From Winogradskyella immobilis (GTDB lineage: Bacteria; Bacteroidota; Bacteroidia; Flavobacteriales; Flavobacteriaceae): a DNA stretch of 64,000 bases. Below the pieces are notes generated by a model. It searched no databases. It worked only from the letters and a program-made list of their open reading frames with translations, and had not been told where the DNA came from. Made by a program: the position numbers and the translations under genes. Shown here in pieces: positions 54,398-63,081 of the stretch. The stretch is taken from NCBI RefSeq assembly GCF_021887715.1, contig NZ_JAIQXX010000009.1:1-64000 (forward strand), in the 5' to 3' direction. Position 1 is the stretch's first letter; each line of letters begins with the position of its first letter.

Positions 54398-55417
54398 ATG
54401 GTTATAGATTTAAGAAGTGATACGGTAACAAAACCAACTAAAGGCATGTTAGATGCTATGCTTAATGCAAATGTTGGTGATGATGTATATAAAGAAGACC
54501 CAACTGTTAATGCCTTAGAAGAGCGTCTTGCCAATATGTTTGGTATGGATCAAGCTTTGTTTTTTCCTACGGGTAGCATGGCAAATCAAGCGGCTTTGAA
54601 CTTGCACACTAATCCTGGTGAACAAGTGATATGCGATAAATATGCACATATTTTTAATTATGAAGGTGGCGGAGCTTCTTTTAATAGTGGTTTGTCTTGT
54701 AAATTAATAGATGGTGATCGTGGTATGTATACAGCGGAACAAGCTAAAGCGGCTATAAACCCACCAGATTTTTATCACAGCCCATTAACATCATTGATAG
54801 AGATTGAGAATACAACAAATAAAGGAGGAGGAGCATGTTGGGACTTTGAAGAATTAAAACGTATTCAAAATGTAGCTAAAGACAATGGCTTAGGTTATCA
54901 TTTAGATGGAGCTAGACTTTGGAACGCTTTGGTTACTAAAAATGAAACAGCTTTGCAATATGGCAAATTGTTCGATACTGTCTCGGTGTGTTTAAGTAAA
55001 GGCTTGGGTTGTCCAATAGGCTCTGTATTAATAGGCAGTAAAGAATTGATGCAAGGAGCATTACGCGTACGAAAGATATTAGGTGGAGGCATGAGACAAG
55101 TTGGTTATTTAGCAGCAGCAGGTTTATACGCTTTAGATCATCATTTAAATCGTTTAACAGAGGATCATAAAAAGGCAACAGAAATAGGTGAGGTGCTTTC
55201 TAAACTACCAGCGATTAAAAAAGTAGAACCTATTGAAACTAATATTGTCATTTTTGAAGTACAATCGCATATAGACGATACAGAGTTTGTCAATACTTTA
55301 AAAGAAAAGGATATTCAGATTATAGGTATGGGAAGCGGTAAATTGCGAATGGTAACACACTTAGATTATACCGATGCTATGCATGAAAAATTATTAGACA
55401 CTTTAAGCAAAATGTAA
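54398..55417 (+). CDS. Low-specificity L-threonine aldolase
   Basis: This PLP enzyme splits threonine or allo-threonine into glycine and acetaldehyde. The 339-residue cytoplasmic protein has the family start MVIDLRSDTVTKPTKGMLDAM, a GDDVYKEDPTVNALE loop, HLDGARLWNA and the PLP lysine in VSVCLSKGLGCPIGS. The C-terminal part (RKILGGGMRQVGYLAAAGLYAL) is also characteristic. It follows the metalloprotease by 27 bp and may be co-transcribed; no functional link is evident. Confidence 0.93.
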   Translation: MVIDLRSDTVTKPTKGMLDAMLNANVGDDVYKEDPTVNALEERLANMFGMDQALFFPTGSMANQAALNLHTNPGEQVICDKYAHIFNYEGGGASFNSGLSCKLIDGDRGMYTAEQAKAAINPPDFYHSPLTSLIEIENTTNKGGGACWDFEELKRIQNVAKDNGLGYHLDGARLWNALVTKNETALQYGKLFDTVSVCLSKGLGCPIGSVLIGSKELMQGALRVRKILGGGMRQVGYLAAAGLYALDHHLNRLTEDHKKATEIGEVLSKLPAIKKVEPIETNIVIFEVQSHIDDTEFVNTLKEKDIQIIGMGSGKLRMVTHLDYTDAMHEKLLDTLSKM

Positions 55418-55446
55418 CGATTAAGCCACTAACTGGTATAAAAGTA

Positions 55447-55758
55447 TTATAATCCTGGAATATTTGGCATGCCTTCTTTAGCGACAGCTGCAATTTCCGC
55501 TTCATTAATATTAGTAGCTTTTTCTATAGCTTTATTAAGTGTAAGAATTAAATAATCTTCTAACATTTCTTTATCTGCTAGTAGATCTTCGTTTATATCT
55601 ATGGTTTTAAGTGTTCTATTAGCGGTTATGGTTACTTTTAATTTGCCATCATTACTAGCCTCATCTATTAAAACGGTATGTAATCGTTCTTTTGTTTCTT
55701 CTACTTTCTTTTGGGCTTCTTTTAATTTATTCATCATGCCCATCATATCACCAAACAT
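55447..55758 (-). CDS. YbaB/EbfC-family nucleoid-associated protein
   Basis: The 103-residue protein fits the YbaB/EbfC DNA-binding family: a helical N-terminus ([26 protein letters not shown]) and a central beta hairpin ([18 protein letters not shown]). A C-terminal helix follows ([19 protein letters not shown]). Dimers bind DNA and help organise the nucleoid. The usual neighbours dnaX and recR are absent. It converges with threonine aldolase (29-bp gap, no clear terminator) and diverges from the S9 peptidase. Confidence 0.92.
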   Translation of the reverse strand: MFGDMMGMMNKLKEAQKKVEETKERLHTVLIDEASNDGKLKVTITANRTLKTIDINEDLLADKEMLEDYLILTLNKAIEKATNINEAEIAAVAKEGMPNIPGL

Positions 55759-55836
55759 AATCGTGTCTTTTAAAATTAATATGATGTAAAATTAGTAAAT
55801 TGCTCAGCTTTTTAGATTAAAAAATATCATAAAATA

Positions 55837-57897
55837 ATGACTAAGATTTCAGAAGTTAAACCACCTATAGCAAAGAAGATTCCAAAAACATTACAAGCGC
55901 ATAATGACGCTAGAGTAGATAATTACTTTTGGATGAATGATAGAGAAGATGAAAATGTTATTTCTTATCTAAATTCAGAGAATGCCTATTGCGAAGCTAA
56001 AATGGCACATACCAAAGACTTTCAAGCTGATTTATTTAAAGAAATGAAAGCAAGAATTAAAGAAGATGATGAGTCGGTGCCCTATAAATATAATGGCTAT
56101 TGGTATATTACTAGATTTGAGAAAGGTAAAGATTACCCTATTTACGCTAGAAAGAAAGAAAGTTTAGATAATCCTGAAGAGTTACTTTTTGACTGTAACA
56201 AAATGGCAGAAGGTCAAAGTTATTTTAAACTTGCGGGTATTAGTATAAGTCCAGATAATAAAAAAGTAGCATACGGCATCGATCTTACAGGAAGGCGTAA
56301 CTACACCATACAAGTTAAAGAAATATGGACAGATAGACTTTTAGAAGATACAATATTAAACACAACAGGATCTTCTAGTTGGGCTAATGATAATGAAACT
56401 TTATTTTACACAAAAAAGGATGAAAAAACTTTAAGAGCTTTCCAGATTTTAAAACACAAACTCGGGCAAAAAGAAGATAGATTAATGTATGAAGAAAATG
56501 ATGACACCTTTGGTGTAACAGTATACAAATCTAAATCTCGAAAATATATTATTATAGCTTGTTACAGTACGCTAACTAATGAATATCATATATTAAATGC
56601 GGATACACCAAACGAAAATTTCAAGATTTTTCAACCAAGGAAAAGAGGATTAGAGTATAGTATATCGCATTATAATGGTCATTTTTATATTCTTACCAAT
56701 AAAGATGAATCTACCAATTTTAAATTGATGAAAACATCAGAATCTCAGCATAATATTGAGAATTGGGTAGATGTCATTCCGCATAGAGAAGAGACTTTAT
56801 TAGAAGACCTCAATATTTTTAAAAACTATTTAGTTCTTAGCGAGCGTACTAATGGTCTTAATAAAATTAGAGTGATACGATGGGATGGCACTGATGACTA
56901 TTATTTGCCATTTGCATCCGAAACATATACTTGCTTTACAAGTACAAATGTAGATTTTGATACAGAGGTGCTTAGATATAGCTATAATTCTATGACAACA
57001 CCAGCTTCTGTAATAGATTTTAATATGGCCGATAAAACAGAAGTGGTTTTAAAAGAACAAGAAGTTTTAGGAGGAGCTTTTAATAAAGAGAATTATACAG
57101 AAGAGCGTATTTGGGCAACAGCCGAGGATGGAACAAAAATCCCTATGTCTGTTGTTTATAAAAAAGGGATTATAAAAGATGGCAGCAATCCTGTTTTGCA
57201 ATATGCCTATGGATCATATGGGTCAACTGTAGATCCTTATTTTTCAACCGTAAGGTTAAGTTTGCTTGATCGAGGTTTTATATATGTTATTTCGCACATT
57301 AGAGGTAGTGAATATCTAGGTAGGCATTGGTATGAAAACGGAAAATTATTAAATAAAAAGAATACATTTTCAGATTTTATAGCGTGTTCTAAACATTTAA
57401 TAAAAGAAGGTTATACATCAGCAAAACATTTGTATGCTATGGGAGGCAGCGCAGGAGGTTTATTAATGGGAGTTGTAATTAACAATGCACCAGAATTGTA
57501 TAATGGTGTTGTAGCAGCTGTACCATTTGTAGATGTTATGACAACAATGTTAGATGATTCTATCCCTTTAACTACAGGCGAATATGACGAATGGGGAAAC
57601 CCTAACGAATTAGAATATTATGAGTATATGAAATCGTATTCTCCATATGATAATATTGAGCAAAAAGGATATCCAAACCTTTTAGTTACAGCTGGTTTAC
57701 ATGATTCTCAAGTGCAATATTGGGAACCCGCAAAATGGGTAGCTAAACTTAGAGAGTTAAAAACGGACAATAATCAGTTGTTTTTAAAAACTAATATGGA
57801 TGCTGGCCATGGAGGTGCTTCAGGACGTTTTGAGTCGCTTAAAGAAGACGCACTAGAGTTTGCCTTTTTGTTAGATTTAGAAAATGTTAAAGCCTAG
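55837..57897 (+). CDS. Oligopeptidase B-type S9 peptidase
   Basis: The 686-residue serine peptidase cleaves short peptides, usually after basic residues in this branch. A beta-propeller spans about 1-410. The catalytic domain has Ser538 in AMGGSAGGLLMG, a later LVTAGLHDSQVQYWEP with the Asp and DAGHGGASGRFE with the His. The segment HIRGSEYLGRHWYENGK is typical of oligopeptidase B. No signal peptide is seen, so it is likely cytoplasmic. It is transcribed alone. Confidence 0.93.
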   Translation: MTKISEVKPPIAKKIPKTLQAHNDARVDNYFWMNDREDENVISYLNSENAYCEAKMAHTKDFQADLFKEMKARIKEDDESVPYKYNGYWYITRFEKGKDYPIYARKKESLDNPEELLFDCNKMAEGQSYFKLAGISISPDNKKVAYGIDLTGRRNYTIQVKEIWTDRLLEDTILNTTGSSSWANDNETLFYTKKDEKTLRAFQILKHKLGQKEDRLMYEENDDTFGVTVYKSKSRKYIIIACYSTLTNEYHILNADTPNENFKIFQPRKRGLEYSISHYNGHFYILTNKDESTNFKLMKTSESQHNIENWVDVIPHREETLLEDLNIFKNYLVLSERTNGLNKIRVIRWDGTDDYYLPFASETYTCFTSTNVDFDTEVLRYSYNSMTTPASVIDFNMADKTEVVLKEQEVLGGAFNKENYTEERIWATAEDGTKIPMSVVYKKGIIKDGSNPVLQYAYGSYGSTVDPYFSTVRLSLLDRGFIYVISHIRGSEYLGRHWYENGKLLNKKNTFSDFIACSKHLIKEGYTSAKHLYAMGGSAGGLLMGVVINNAPELYNGVVAAVPFVDVMTTMLDDSIPLTTGEYDEWGNPNELEYYEYMKSYSPYDNIEQKGYPNLLVTAGLHDSQVQYWEPAKWVAKLRELKTDNNQLFLKTNMDAGHGGASGRFESLKEDALEFAFLLDLENVKA

Positions 57898-57910
57898 TTA
57901 AAAAAAATGT

Positions 57911-57918
57911 TATTTTTG
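57911..57918 (+). promoter_or_regulatory. Candidate -7 promoter box of the cysteine-synthase-like gene
   Basis: TATTTTTG fits TAnnTTTG, giving a leader of about 45 nt. No clear -33 element was found. Confidence 0.3.
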
Positions 57919-57967
57919 CCCGATTTTAGATTACAATGATTTAATTTGTAACTGATTAATAGCTTTT

Positions 57968-59005
57968 ATGAAAGAAAATAATAATGTTTATAACAGTGTG
58001 CTTCAATTAATTGGTAGTACGCCGCTTATTAAATTGAATAAGATAACAGAAGGATTTAAAGGTGATTTCTATGCTAAAGTAGAAGCTTTTAACCCTGGTC
58101 ATTCATCTAAAGACCGTATTGCACTTCATATTATAGAGGAGGCAGAACGCCAAGGTATTCTAAAACCAAATGATACAATAATAGAAACTACATCTGGTAA
58201 TACAGGCTTTAGTTTAGCAATGGTAAGTATTATAAAAGGGTATAAATGTATTTTAGCAGTAAGTTCTAAATCGTCTCCAGATAAGATAGATATGCTTAAA
58301 TCTATGGGAGCAAAAGTATACGTTTGTCCTGCTCATGTTAAAGCAGATGATCCAAGATCGTATTATGAGGTAGCAAAACGTTTACATAGTGAAACCAAAG
58401 GTTCAATATACATTAATCAATACTTTAATAAATTAAATATTGATGCACACTACAAAACTACTGGTCCTGAAATATGGAAACAAACAGAAGGTCAACTAAC
58501 ACATCTTGTAGCTTGCGGAGGAACAGGTGGAACTATTTCAGGAATTTCTAAATATTTAAAAGAACAGAATCCAGATATTAAAGTTATTGGTGTAGATGCT
58601 TATGGTTCTGTGATAAAAAAGTTTCATGAAACTGGTGAGTTTGATGAAAAAGAGATATACCCTTATCGTATAGAAGGTTTAGGGAAAAACTTAATACCAT
58701 CTTCTATGGATTTTGACGTCATAGATAAATTTGTAAAAGTTACAGATTCTGATAGTGCTCACACAGCGAGAGAAATTTCGCAAACAGAAGGCTTATTTAT
58801 TGGGTATACTAGTGGTGCTGCAATGCAAGCTTTAAAACAATTAAATGAAGAGGAAGAATTTAATGAAGGAGATAAAGTTGTTGTTGTATTTCCAGACCAT
58901 GGATCAAGGTATATGAGTAAGATTTATAATGACAAATGGATGGAAGACCAAGGGTTTTTAGATAAGGATCCTGTTATTTCTTCTAATATTGAATATATTA
59001 AATAG
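57968..59005 (+). CDS. Cysteine synthase-family PLP enzyme, candidate cysteate synthase
   Basis: This 345-residue fold-type II PLP enzyme has the family start [16 protein letters not shown], the PLP lysine Lys48 in NPGHSSKDR, the substrate loop [13 protein letters not shown] and the phosphate loop [11 protein letters not shown] Ser in [10 protein letters not shown] binds the pyridine nitrogen. This group makes cysteine (CysK/CysM) or cystathionine; some relatives use sulfite to make cysteate. It sits 206 bp before an alpha-oxoamine synthase gene, a pairing expected for sulfonolipid synthesis. A terminator lies between them, so they may be transcribed separately. Plain cysteine synthase is the main alternative. 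Confidence 0.88.
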   Translation: MKENNNVYNSVLQLIGSTPLIKLNKITEGFKGDFYAKVEAFNPGHSSKDRIALHIIEEAERQGILKPNDTIIETTSGNTGFSLAMVSIIKGYKCILAVSSKSSPDKIDMLKSMGAKVYVCPAHVKADDPRSYYEVAKRLHSETKGSIYINQYFNKLNIDAHYKTTGPEIWKQTEGQLTHLVACGGTGGTISGISKYLKEQNPDIKVIGVDAYGSVIKKFHETGEFDEKEIYPYRIEGLGKNLIPSSMDFDVIDKFVKVTDSDSAHTAREISQTEGLFIGYTSGAAMQALKQLNEEEEFNEGDKVVVVFPDHGSRYMSKIYNDKWMEDQGFLDKDPVISSNIEYIK

Positions 59006-59021
59006 AAAAAACAAAATTATT

Positions 59022-59059
59022 AAAAGACCTATTAGAATTGATTTTTAATAGGCTTTTTT
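59022..59059 (+). terminator. Terminator after the cysteine-synthase-like gene
   Basis: Stem CCTATTA/TAATAGG is extended by AAAAG/CTTTT around a bulged A, and a T run follows. Some read-through to the next gene remains possible. Confidence 0.7.
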
Positions 59060-59118
59060 GTGATAATATTAGAGAGACAGAAAGCATAAATAAATTATGC
59101 AGTCATAATATTATTACC

Positions 59119-59126
59119 TAATTTTG
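59119..59126 (+). promoter_or_regulatory. Candidate -7 promoter box of the alpha-oxoamine synthase gene
   Basis: TAATTTTG fits TAnnTTTG; the leader would be about 80 nt. The -33 element is weak. Confidence 0.35.
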
Positions 59127-59211
59127 CCTAACTAATTGACTATTTTAACTAAAATTATTTATTTAAAACTTAAAATAACTATAAATTTAAGTTTTGAACC
59201 AGAAACGATGT

Positions 59212-60471
59212 ATGAAGGATTTATTTGAAAAGATTTACAGAGATAAAGGCCCTTTAGGTAAATGGGCTGCACAAGCTGAAGGTTATTTTGTTTTTCCAAA
59301 ATTGGAAGGACAAATTTCTAACCGAATGAAGTTTCAAGGAAAAGATGTTATTACATGGAGTATTAATGATTATTTAGGCTTAGCTAATCATCCTGAAGTT
59401 CGTAAAGTAGACGCTGAAGCTGCTGCTCAGTATGGCTCTGCTTACCCTATGGGAGCACGAATGATGTCTGGACATACAGATCTTCATGAAAAATTGCAAA
59501 ATGAATTAGCTGCATTTGTTAATAAAGAAGCTGCTTACTTATTAAATTTCGGTTATCAAGGTATGGTATCAACTGTTGATGCTTTAGTATCTAAAGATGA
59601 TATTATTGTTTATGACGTTGATGCCCATGCATGTATTATTGACGGTGTGCGTTTGCATATGGGTAAACGTTTTACATATAAGCATAATGATGTTGAAAGC
59701 CTTGAAAAAAACCTTGAACGTGCTACTAAAATGGCAGAGCAAACTGGAGGAGGTATATTGGTTATTTCTGAAGGTGTTTTTGGTATGCGAGGTGAACAAG
59801 GTCGACTAAAAGAAATTGTTGCCCTTAAAAAGAAATTTAATTTTAGATTATTTGTCGATGATGCTCATGGTTTTGGAACTTTGGGTGCTACGGGAGCTGG
59901 TGCTGGTGAAGAACAAGGTGTTCAAGATGATATAGATGTGTACTTTGCTACGTTTGCTAAATCTTTAGCAAGTACAGGGGCATTTATTGCAGCAGATAAG
60001 GAAATTATTGATTATTTAAAATATAATTTACGATCTCAAATGTTTGCAAAGTCTCTACAAATGCAATTGGTAGTAGGTGCTTTAAAGCGTTTAGATATGT
60101 TAAGGACAATGCCAGAGTTAAAACAAAATCTTTGGAAAATTGTTGATGCATTACAATCGGGATTAAAATCTCGTGGATTTAATATTGGTACAACTCAAAG
60201 TTGCGTTACTCCTGTATACCTAAAAGGTAGTATCCCTGAAGCTATGGCTTTAGTTAGAGATTTAAGAGAAAATCACGGAATATTCTGTTCTATAGTGGTT
60301 TATCCTGTTATACCTAAAGGAATGATTTTACTAAGAATGATTCCTACCGCAACACATACATTGCAAGATGTAGAAGAAACTTTAGATGCTTTTGACGCTA
60401 TTAGAGATCGATTAGATAATGGAACTTATAAACGTATGTCAGCTGCTTTAATTGCTGCTATGGGTGAGTAG
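59212..60471 (+). CDS. Alpha-oxoamine synthase: cysteate-fatty acyl transferase or serine palmitoyltransferase-like
   Basis: Enzymes of this PLP family condense an amino acid with an acyl thioester and release CO2. The protein has 419 residues from the ATG at 59212; a TTG at 59194 would add six. Landmarks are a stacking His in DVDAHACIIDG, the DDAHGFGTLGATG loop, the PLP Lys250 in FATFAKSLASTGAF and a C-terminal SIVVYPVIPKG segment. Serine palmitoyltransferase, cysteate-fatty acyl transferase (capnine synthesis), 2-amino-3-ketobutyrate CoA ligase and BioF share this fold. The neighbouring cysteine-synthase-like gene favours the cysteate enzyme, but substrate residues cannot be settled by eye. 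Confidence 0.88.
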   Translation: MKDLFEKIYRDKGPLGKWAAQAEGYFVFPKLEGQISNRMKFQGKDVITWSINDYLGLANHPEVRKVDAEAAAQYGSAYPMGARMMSGHTDLHEKLQNELAAFVNKEAAYLLNFGYQGMVSTVDALVSKDDIIVYDVDAHACIIDGVRLHMGKRFTYKHNDVESLEKNLERATKMAEQTGGGILVISEGVFGMRGEQGRLKEIVALKKKFNFRLFVDDAHGFGTLGATGAGAGEEQGVQDDIDVYFATFAKSLASTGAFIAADKEIIDYLKYNLRSQMFAKSLQMQLVVGALKRLDMLRTMPELKQNLWKIVDALQSGLKSRGFNIGTTQSCVTPVYLKGSIPEAMALVRDLRENHGIFCSIVVYPVIPKGMILLRMIPTATHTLQDVEETLDAFDAIRDRLDNGTYKRMSAALIAAMGE

Positions 60472-60493
60472 TTATTATAATATAAAACTTATG

Positions 60494-60523
60494 AAAAAGA
60501 GCTATTAATTAATAGCTCTTTTT
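60494..60523. terminator. Bidirectional terminator, 30-bp perfect palindrome
   Basis: AAAAAGAGCTATTAA is joined directly to its exact complement. It ends immediately before the stop codon of the convergent GNAT gene and serves both genes. Confidence 0.85.
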
Positions 60524-61645
60524 TTATACAATATTCTTTTTGAATGTACATCTACGTTTATTGACAACCGGTTTAAAGTTTTTCCAGAGTTGTTGTATCG
60601 CAATATTGTCATCTAATTCAGGACCTCTAACACAAAGTTCAATATTTTTTGCTTTGAAAGTCTTGTGGAATTCTTCAAAGATAATAGCTGTAACTCCTTT
60701 ATTCTGGTATTCGGGCAAAACACCTATAAGATAAAATGTTACTGTTTTTGCATGTTTTTTTGCATTTAACAAATGCATAAACCCTAAAGGAAACAACCTA
60801 CCATTAATTTTTTGAAGTGCTTTAGCATAAGAAGGTGTTACAATGCCAAAGCCTACAACCTTATCATCTTTGTCTAAAACAAATTTCACATATTCAGGAT
60901 TTAAGAAGCTAATGAATTTATTTTTAAAATACTCACGTTGTTCTTTATTAATCTCAACAAAAGATGATAATACTGAATGCGATTTTGAAAACACATCAAA
61001 CATCTCATCCGCATAATTCATAATGTCTTTACTATTATCAAAATTAAGCGGACGTAGCTGGTAACGCCTTTTTACCATATTTTGAACTCTGGAAAAAAAT
61101 TCTGGCAAGATATTTTTAAATTCCATAACATTTTCAGAATAGGTTTTACCAACACTATAATCAAGAGATTTAAAGTGTTCTGCATAATAAGGATGATTAT
61201 GCCAAGTAATCATACTTCCCATTTGATCAAATCCTTCAGTAAGTACGCCAACCTTATCTAAATTAGAAAAACCTACTGGACCTTCAACATATTTCAATTG
61301 TTTTTGTTTTCCTATTTCATGTACTTTATCGAGTAGTACTTTAGTAACTTCAATATCATCAATAACATCAAACCAACCAAAACGCATTTTTGGTTCGTTT
61401 TGCCCTTTAACTTCTAACCAATTGATAATAGCAGCAATTCTACCTACTACAGTATTGTTTTTATAGGCGAGAAAGAAATACGCTTCAGCATCCTTAAAAA
61501 CAGGATTAATATCCTTATTAAATGTTCTTAGTTCTTCTGCTATTATTGGTGGTACCCAATATTTAGAATTTTTGTAAAGTGTAAAAGGAAACTTAACAAA
61601 AGCTTTTAATTCTTTTTTGGATGTGGCTTCTTTAATTGTAATCAT
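60524..61645 (-). CDS. GNAT-fold acyltransferase-like protein, candidate sphingolipid/sulfonolipid N-acyltransferase
   Basis: The 373-residue protein is much longer than ordinary GNAT acetyltransferases. The N-terminal part (about 1-130) has KKELKAFVKFPFTLYKNSKY and YFFLAYKNNTVVGRIAAII. The C-terminal GNAT core has the acyl-CoA loop YLIGVLPEYQNKGVTAIIFE. Many Bacteroidota have such a long GNAT protein, usually annotated only as N-acetyltransferase. The Caulobacter ceramide synthase is, as I recall, also a GNAT-type protein encoded near its serine palmitoyltransferase gene. Convergent placement beside the alpha-oxoamine synthase therefore suggests N-acylation of capnine or a sphingoid base. 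That is inference; the fold is the firm part. Confidence 0.78.
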   Translation of the reverse strand: MITIKEATSKKELKAFVKFPFTLYKNSKYWVPPIIAEELRTFNKDINPVFKDAEAYFFLAYKNNTVVGRIAAIINWLEVKGQNEPKMRFGWFDVIDDIEVTKVLLDKVHEIGKQKQLKYVEGPVGFSNLDKVGVLTEGFDQMGSMITWHNHPYYAEHFKSLDYSVGKTYSENVMEFKNILPEFFSRVQNMVKRRYQLRPLNFDNSKDIMNYADEMFDVFSKSHSVLSSFVEINKEQREYFKNKFISFLNPEYVKFVLDKDDKVVGFGIVTPSYAKALQKINGRLFPLGFMHLLNAKKHAKTVTFYLIGVLPEYQNKGVTAIIFEEFHKTFKAKNIELCVRGPELDDNIAIQQLWKNFKPVVNKRRCTFKKNIV

Positions 61646-61723
61646 AAGATGATTTATAAATTAATAGAACCAAAAAATCTAAATGTTTTTTAATATTTAT
61701 TTGAATCATATGTATTATAGATC

Positions 61724-62608
61724 TCATTGTTCAGTTTTATATTTATGAAAATCTAAACGATAAGAAGCTCCAAAACCAATATTAAATACAGAAGGTGTGT
61801 CTTTAGTATTAAAAGCGACATTAGCATCCAATTGAAAATTTTTAGTCCATAGATATGCACCGCCAAATCTAAAAAGATTATCAGAATAAAAATCACCTTT
61901 TATACCTTGGGCTTCCCCAAATACGACCCATTGGGGTGAAAAGGAATGTGTTAATGTTAAAACATATTGAAACTCAGAAAAATCATTGCCAATACGATCA
62001 AAAATTAAATTAGTTACAAATACCCAACCTCCATTAAAATTATTCTGAGTTGCCACCATTACTTTAGGGCTAAAGCCATCAGCATCTGGCGGAGTTATAG
62101 GATTATCTTCAGTATCAAAATTTGCCCCTGCAAATACCGCTACAGCTGGTATTAAAGATTTCCATTTAAATTTATTATTTGCATGGTAACTATATAGGTT
62201 TGGTTTTTCTTCTTCTGCATTTTTATAAGGATCATATACTAAGTATTTTGCGCCAATTGTAAAATTTCTTAAGTTAGCTCGGTCTCTTTCAAAAGGAATA
62301 GAAGAAGTGTTACTTGTAAACGTGTCATTTTGGTAAACACCATCTAAACTTAATTCTAATTGTTCTAATAAAAAACCATATCGGACAGCAAAGTCCACAC
62401 CGAAACCATTAATTTCAAAATTTAGTGGGGTATGTTCTTCATCAATACTAAAGCCTCCTAGTTCAAATTGTACAACATTAGTACCAACAGAAAAGGCTGA
62501 TTTTGAAACACCTGGACGATTAGAATTTATAACCTCTGTGTATTGCGCGTTTGCTGAGCAGGATAAAAACAGCAATGCAACTATAAAAAATGATTTTTGT
62601 AATGTCAT
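61724..62608 (-). CDS. Outer-membrane beta-barrel protein (MetA-pathway transporter-like)
   Basis: The ATG at 62608 gives a signal peptide (MTLQKSFFIVALLFLSCSANAQ); an in-frame TTG lies 21 nt upstream. The mature part (about 272 residues) is beta-rich: NRPGVSKSAFSVGTNVVQFELG, YGFLLEQLELSLDGVY, and a final NVAFNTKDTPSVFNIGFGASYRLDF ending close to the C-terminus. This fits the putative phenol-degradation (MetA) transporter group of porin-like proteins. The function is unknown. A Cys in the signal region (LSCSAN) makes a lipoprotein possible but less likely. It is monocistronic. Confidence 0.8.
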   Translation of the reverse strand: MTLQKSFFIVALLFLSCSANAQYTEVINSNRPGVSKSAFSVGTNVVQFELGGFSIDEEHTPLNFEINGFGVDFAVRYGFLLEQLELSLDGVYQNDTFTSNTSSIPFERDRANLRNFTIGAKYLVYDPYKNAEEEKPNLYSYHANNKFKWKSLIPAVAVFAGANFDTEDNPITPPDADGFSPKVMVATQNNFNGGWVFVTNLIFDRIGNDFSEFQYVLTLTHSFSPQWVVFGEAQGIKGDFYSDNLFRFGGAYLWTKNFQLDANVAFNTKDTPSVFNIGFGASYRLDFHKYKTEQ

Positions 62609-62688
62609 TTGCTTTGGGTTTGTTTTCAAATATAGATATTTTATACTTTTTTTATAGAATTATAACGGATTATAAATTTTGTTAATTG

Positions 62689-62696
62689 TATTTTTG
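62689..62696 (+). promoter_or_regulatory. Candidate -7 promoter box of the DUF4834 gene
   Basis: TATTTTTG fits TAnnTTTG and lies 17 bp before the ATG. No -33 element was seen. Confidence 0.3.
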
Positions 62697-62713
62697 AAAT
62701 ATAATTTGAGATT

Positions 62714-63001
62714 ATGATTTACACAGCATCTATAGTAGGTTTGGCAAGAACATTACTTTGGATCTTTTTATTTTATTTTGCATTTAAAATATTAGCACGC
62801 TTACTCGCGCCGTTTTTAGTAAAATTTGCTGCTAAAAAAATGGAGCAACGTTTTGGACAACAATTTGGTGGATTTCAAAACCAATCTCAACATCAGCAAA
62901 AGCATAAAGAAGGTGAAACAGTTATAGATAAAGTTCCTAATAGAGAAAAAACATCTAATAATAATGTTGGGGAATATATAGATTATGAAGAGGTAGATTA
63001 A
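62714..63001 (+). CDS. DUF4834-family small membrane protein
   Basis: This 95-residue protein has one or two N-terminal hydrophobic helices (about 8-38, LARTLLWIFLFYFAFKILARLLAP). A basic amphipathic stretch follows (KFAAKKMEQRFGQQFGG), then a Gln-rich link and an acidic end (YIDYEEVD). It matches the DUF4834 group found in Bacteroidota; no function is known. It precedes the YfhO-family gene by 80 bp on the same strand, an arrangement I recall from related genomes. Confidence 0.82.
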   Translation: MIYTASIVGLARTLLWIFLFYFAFKILARLLAPFLVKFAAKKMEQRFGQQFGGFQNQSQHQQKHKEGETVIDKVPNREKTSNNNVGEYIDYEEVD

Positions 63002-63081
63002 CCTTTCCTAAAACTTATAAAGTTTCTGTCTTTTAAAAATTATGCCTATTTTTCATAATAATTTAGTTCTAAAATAATTTC

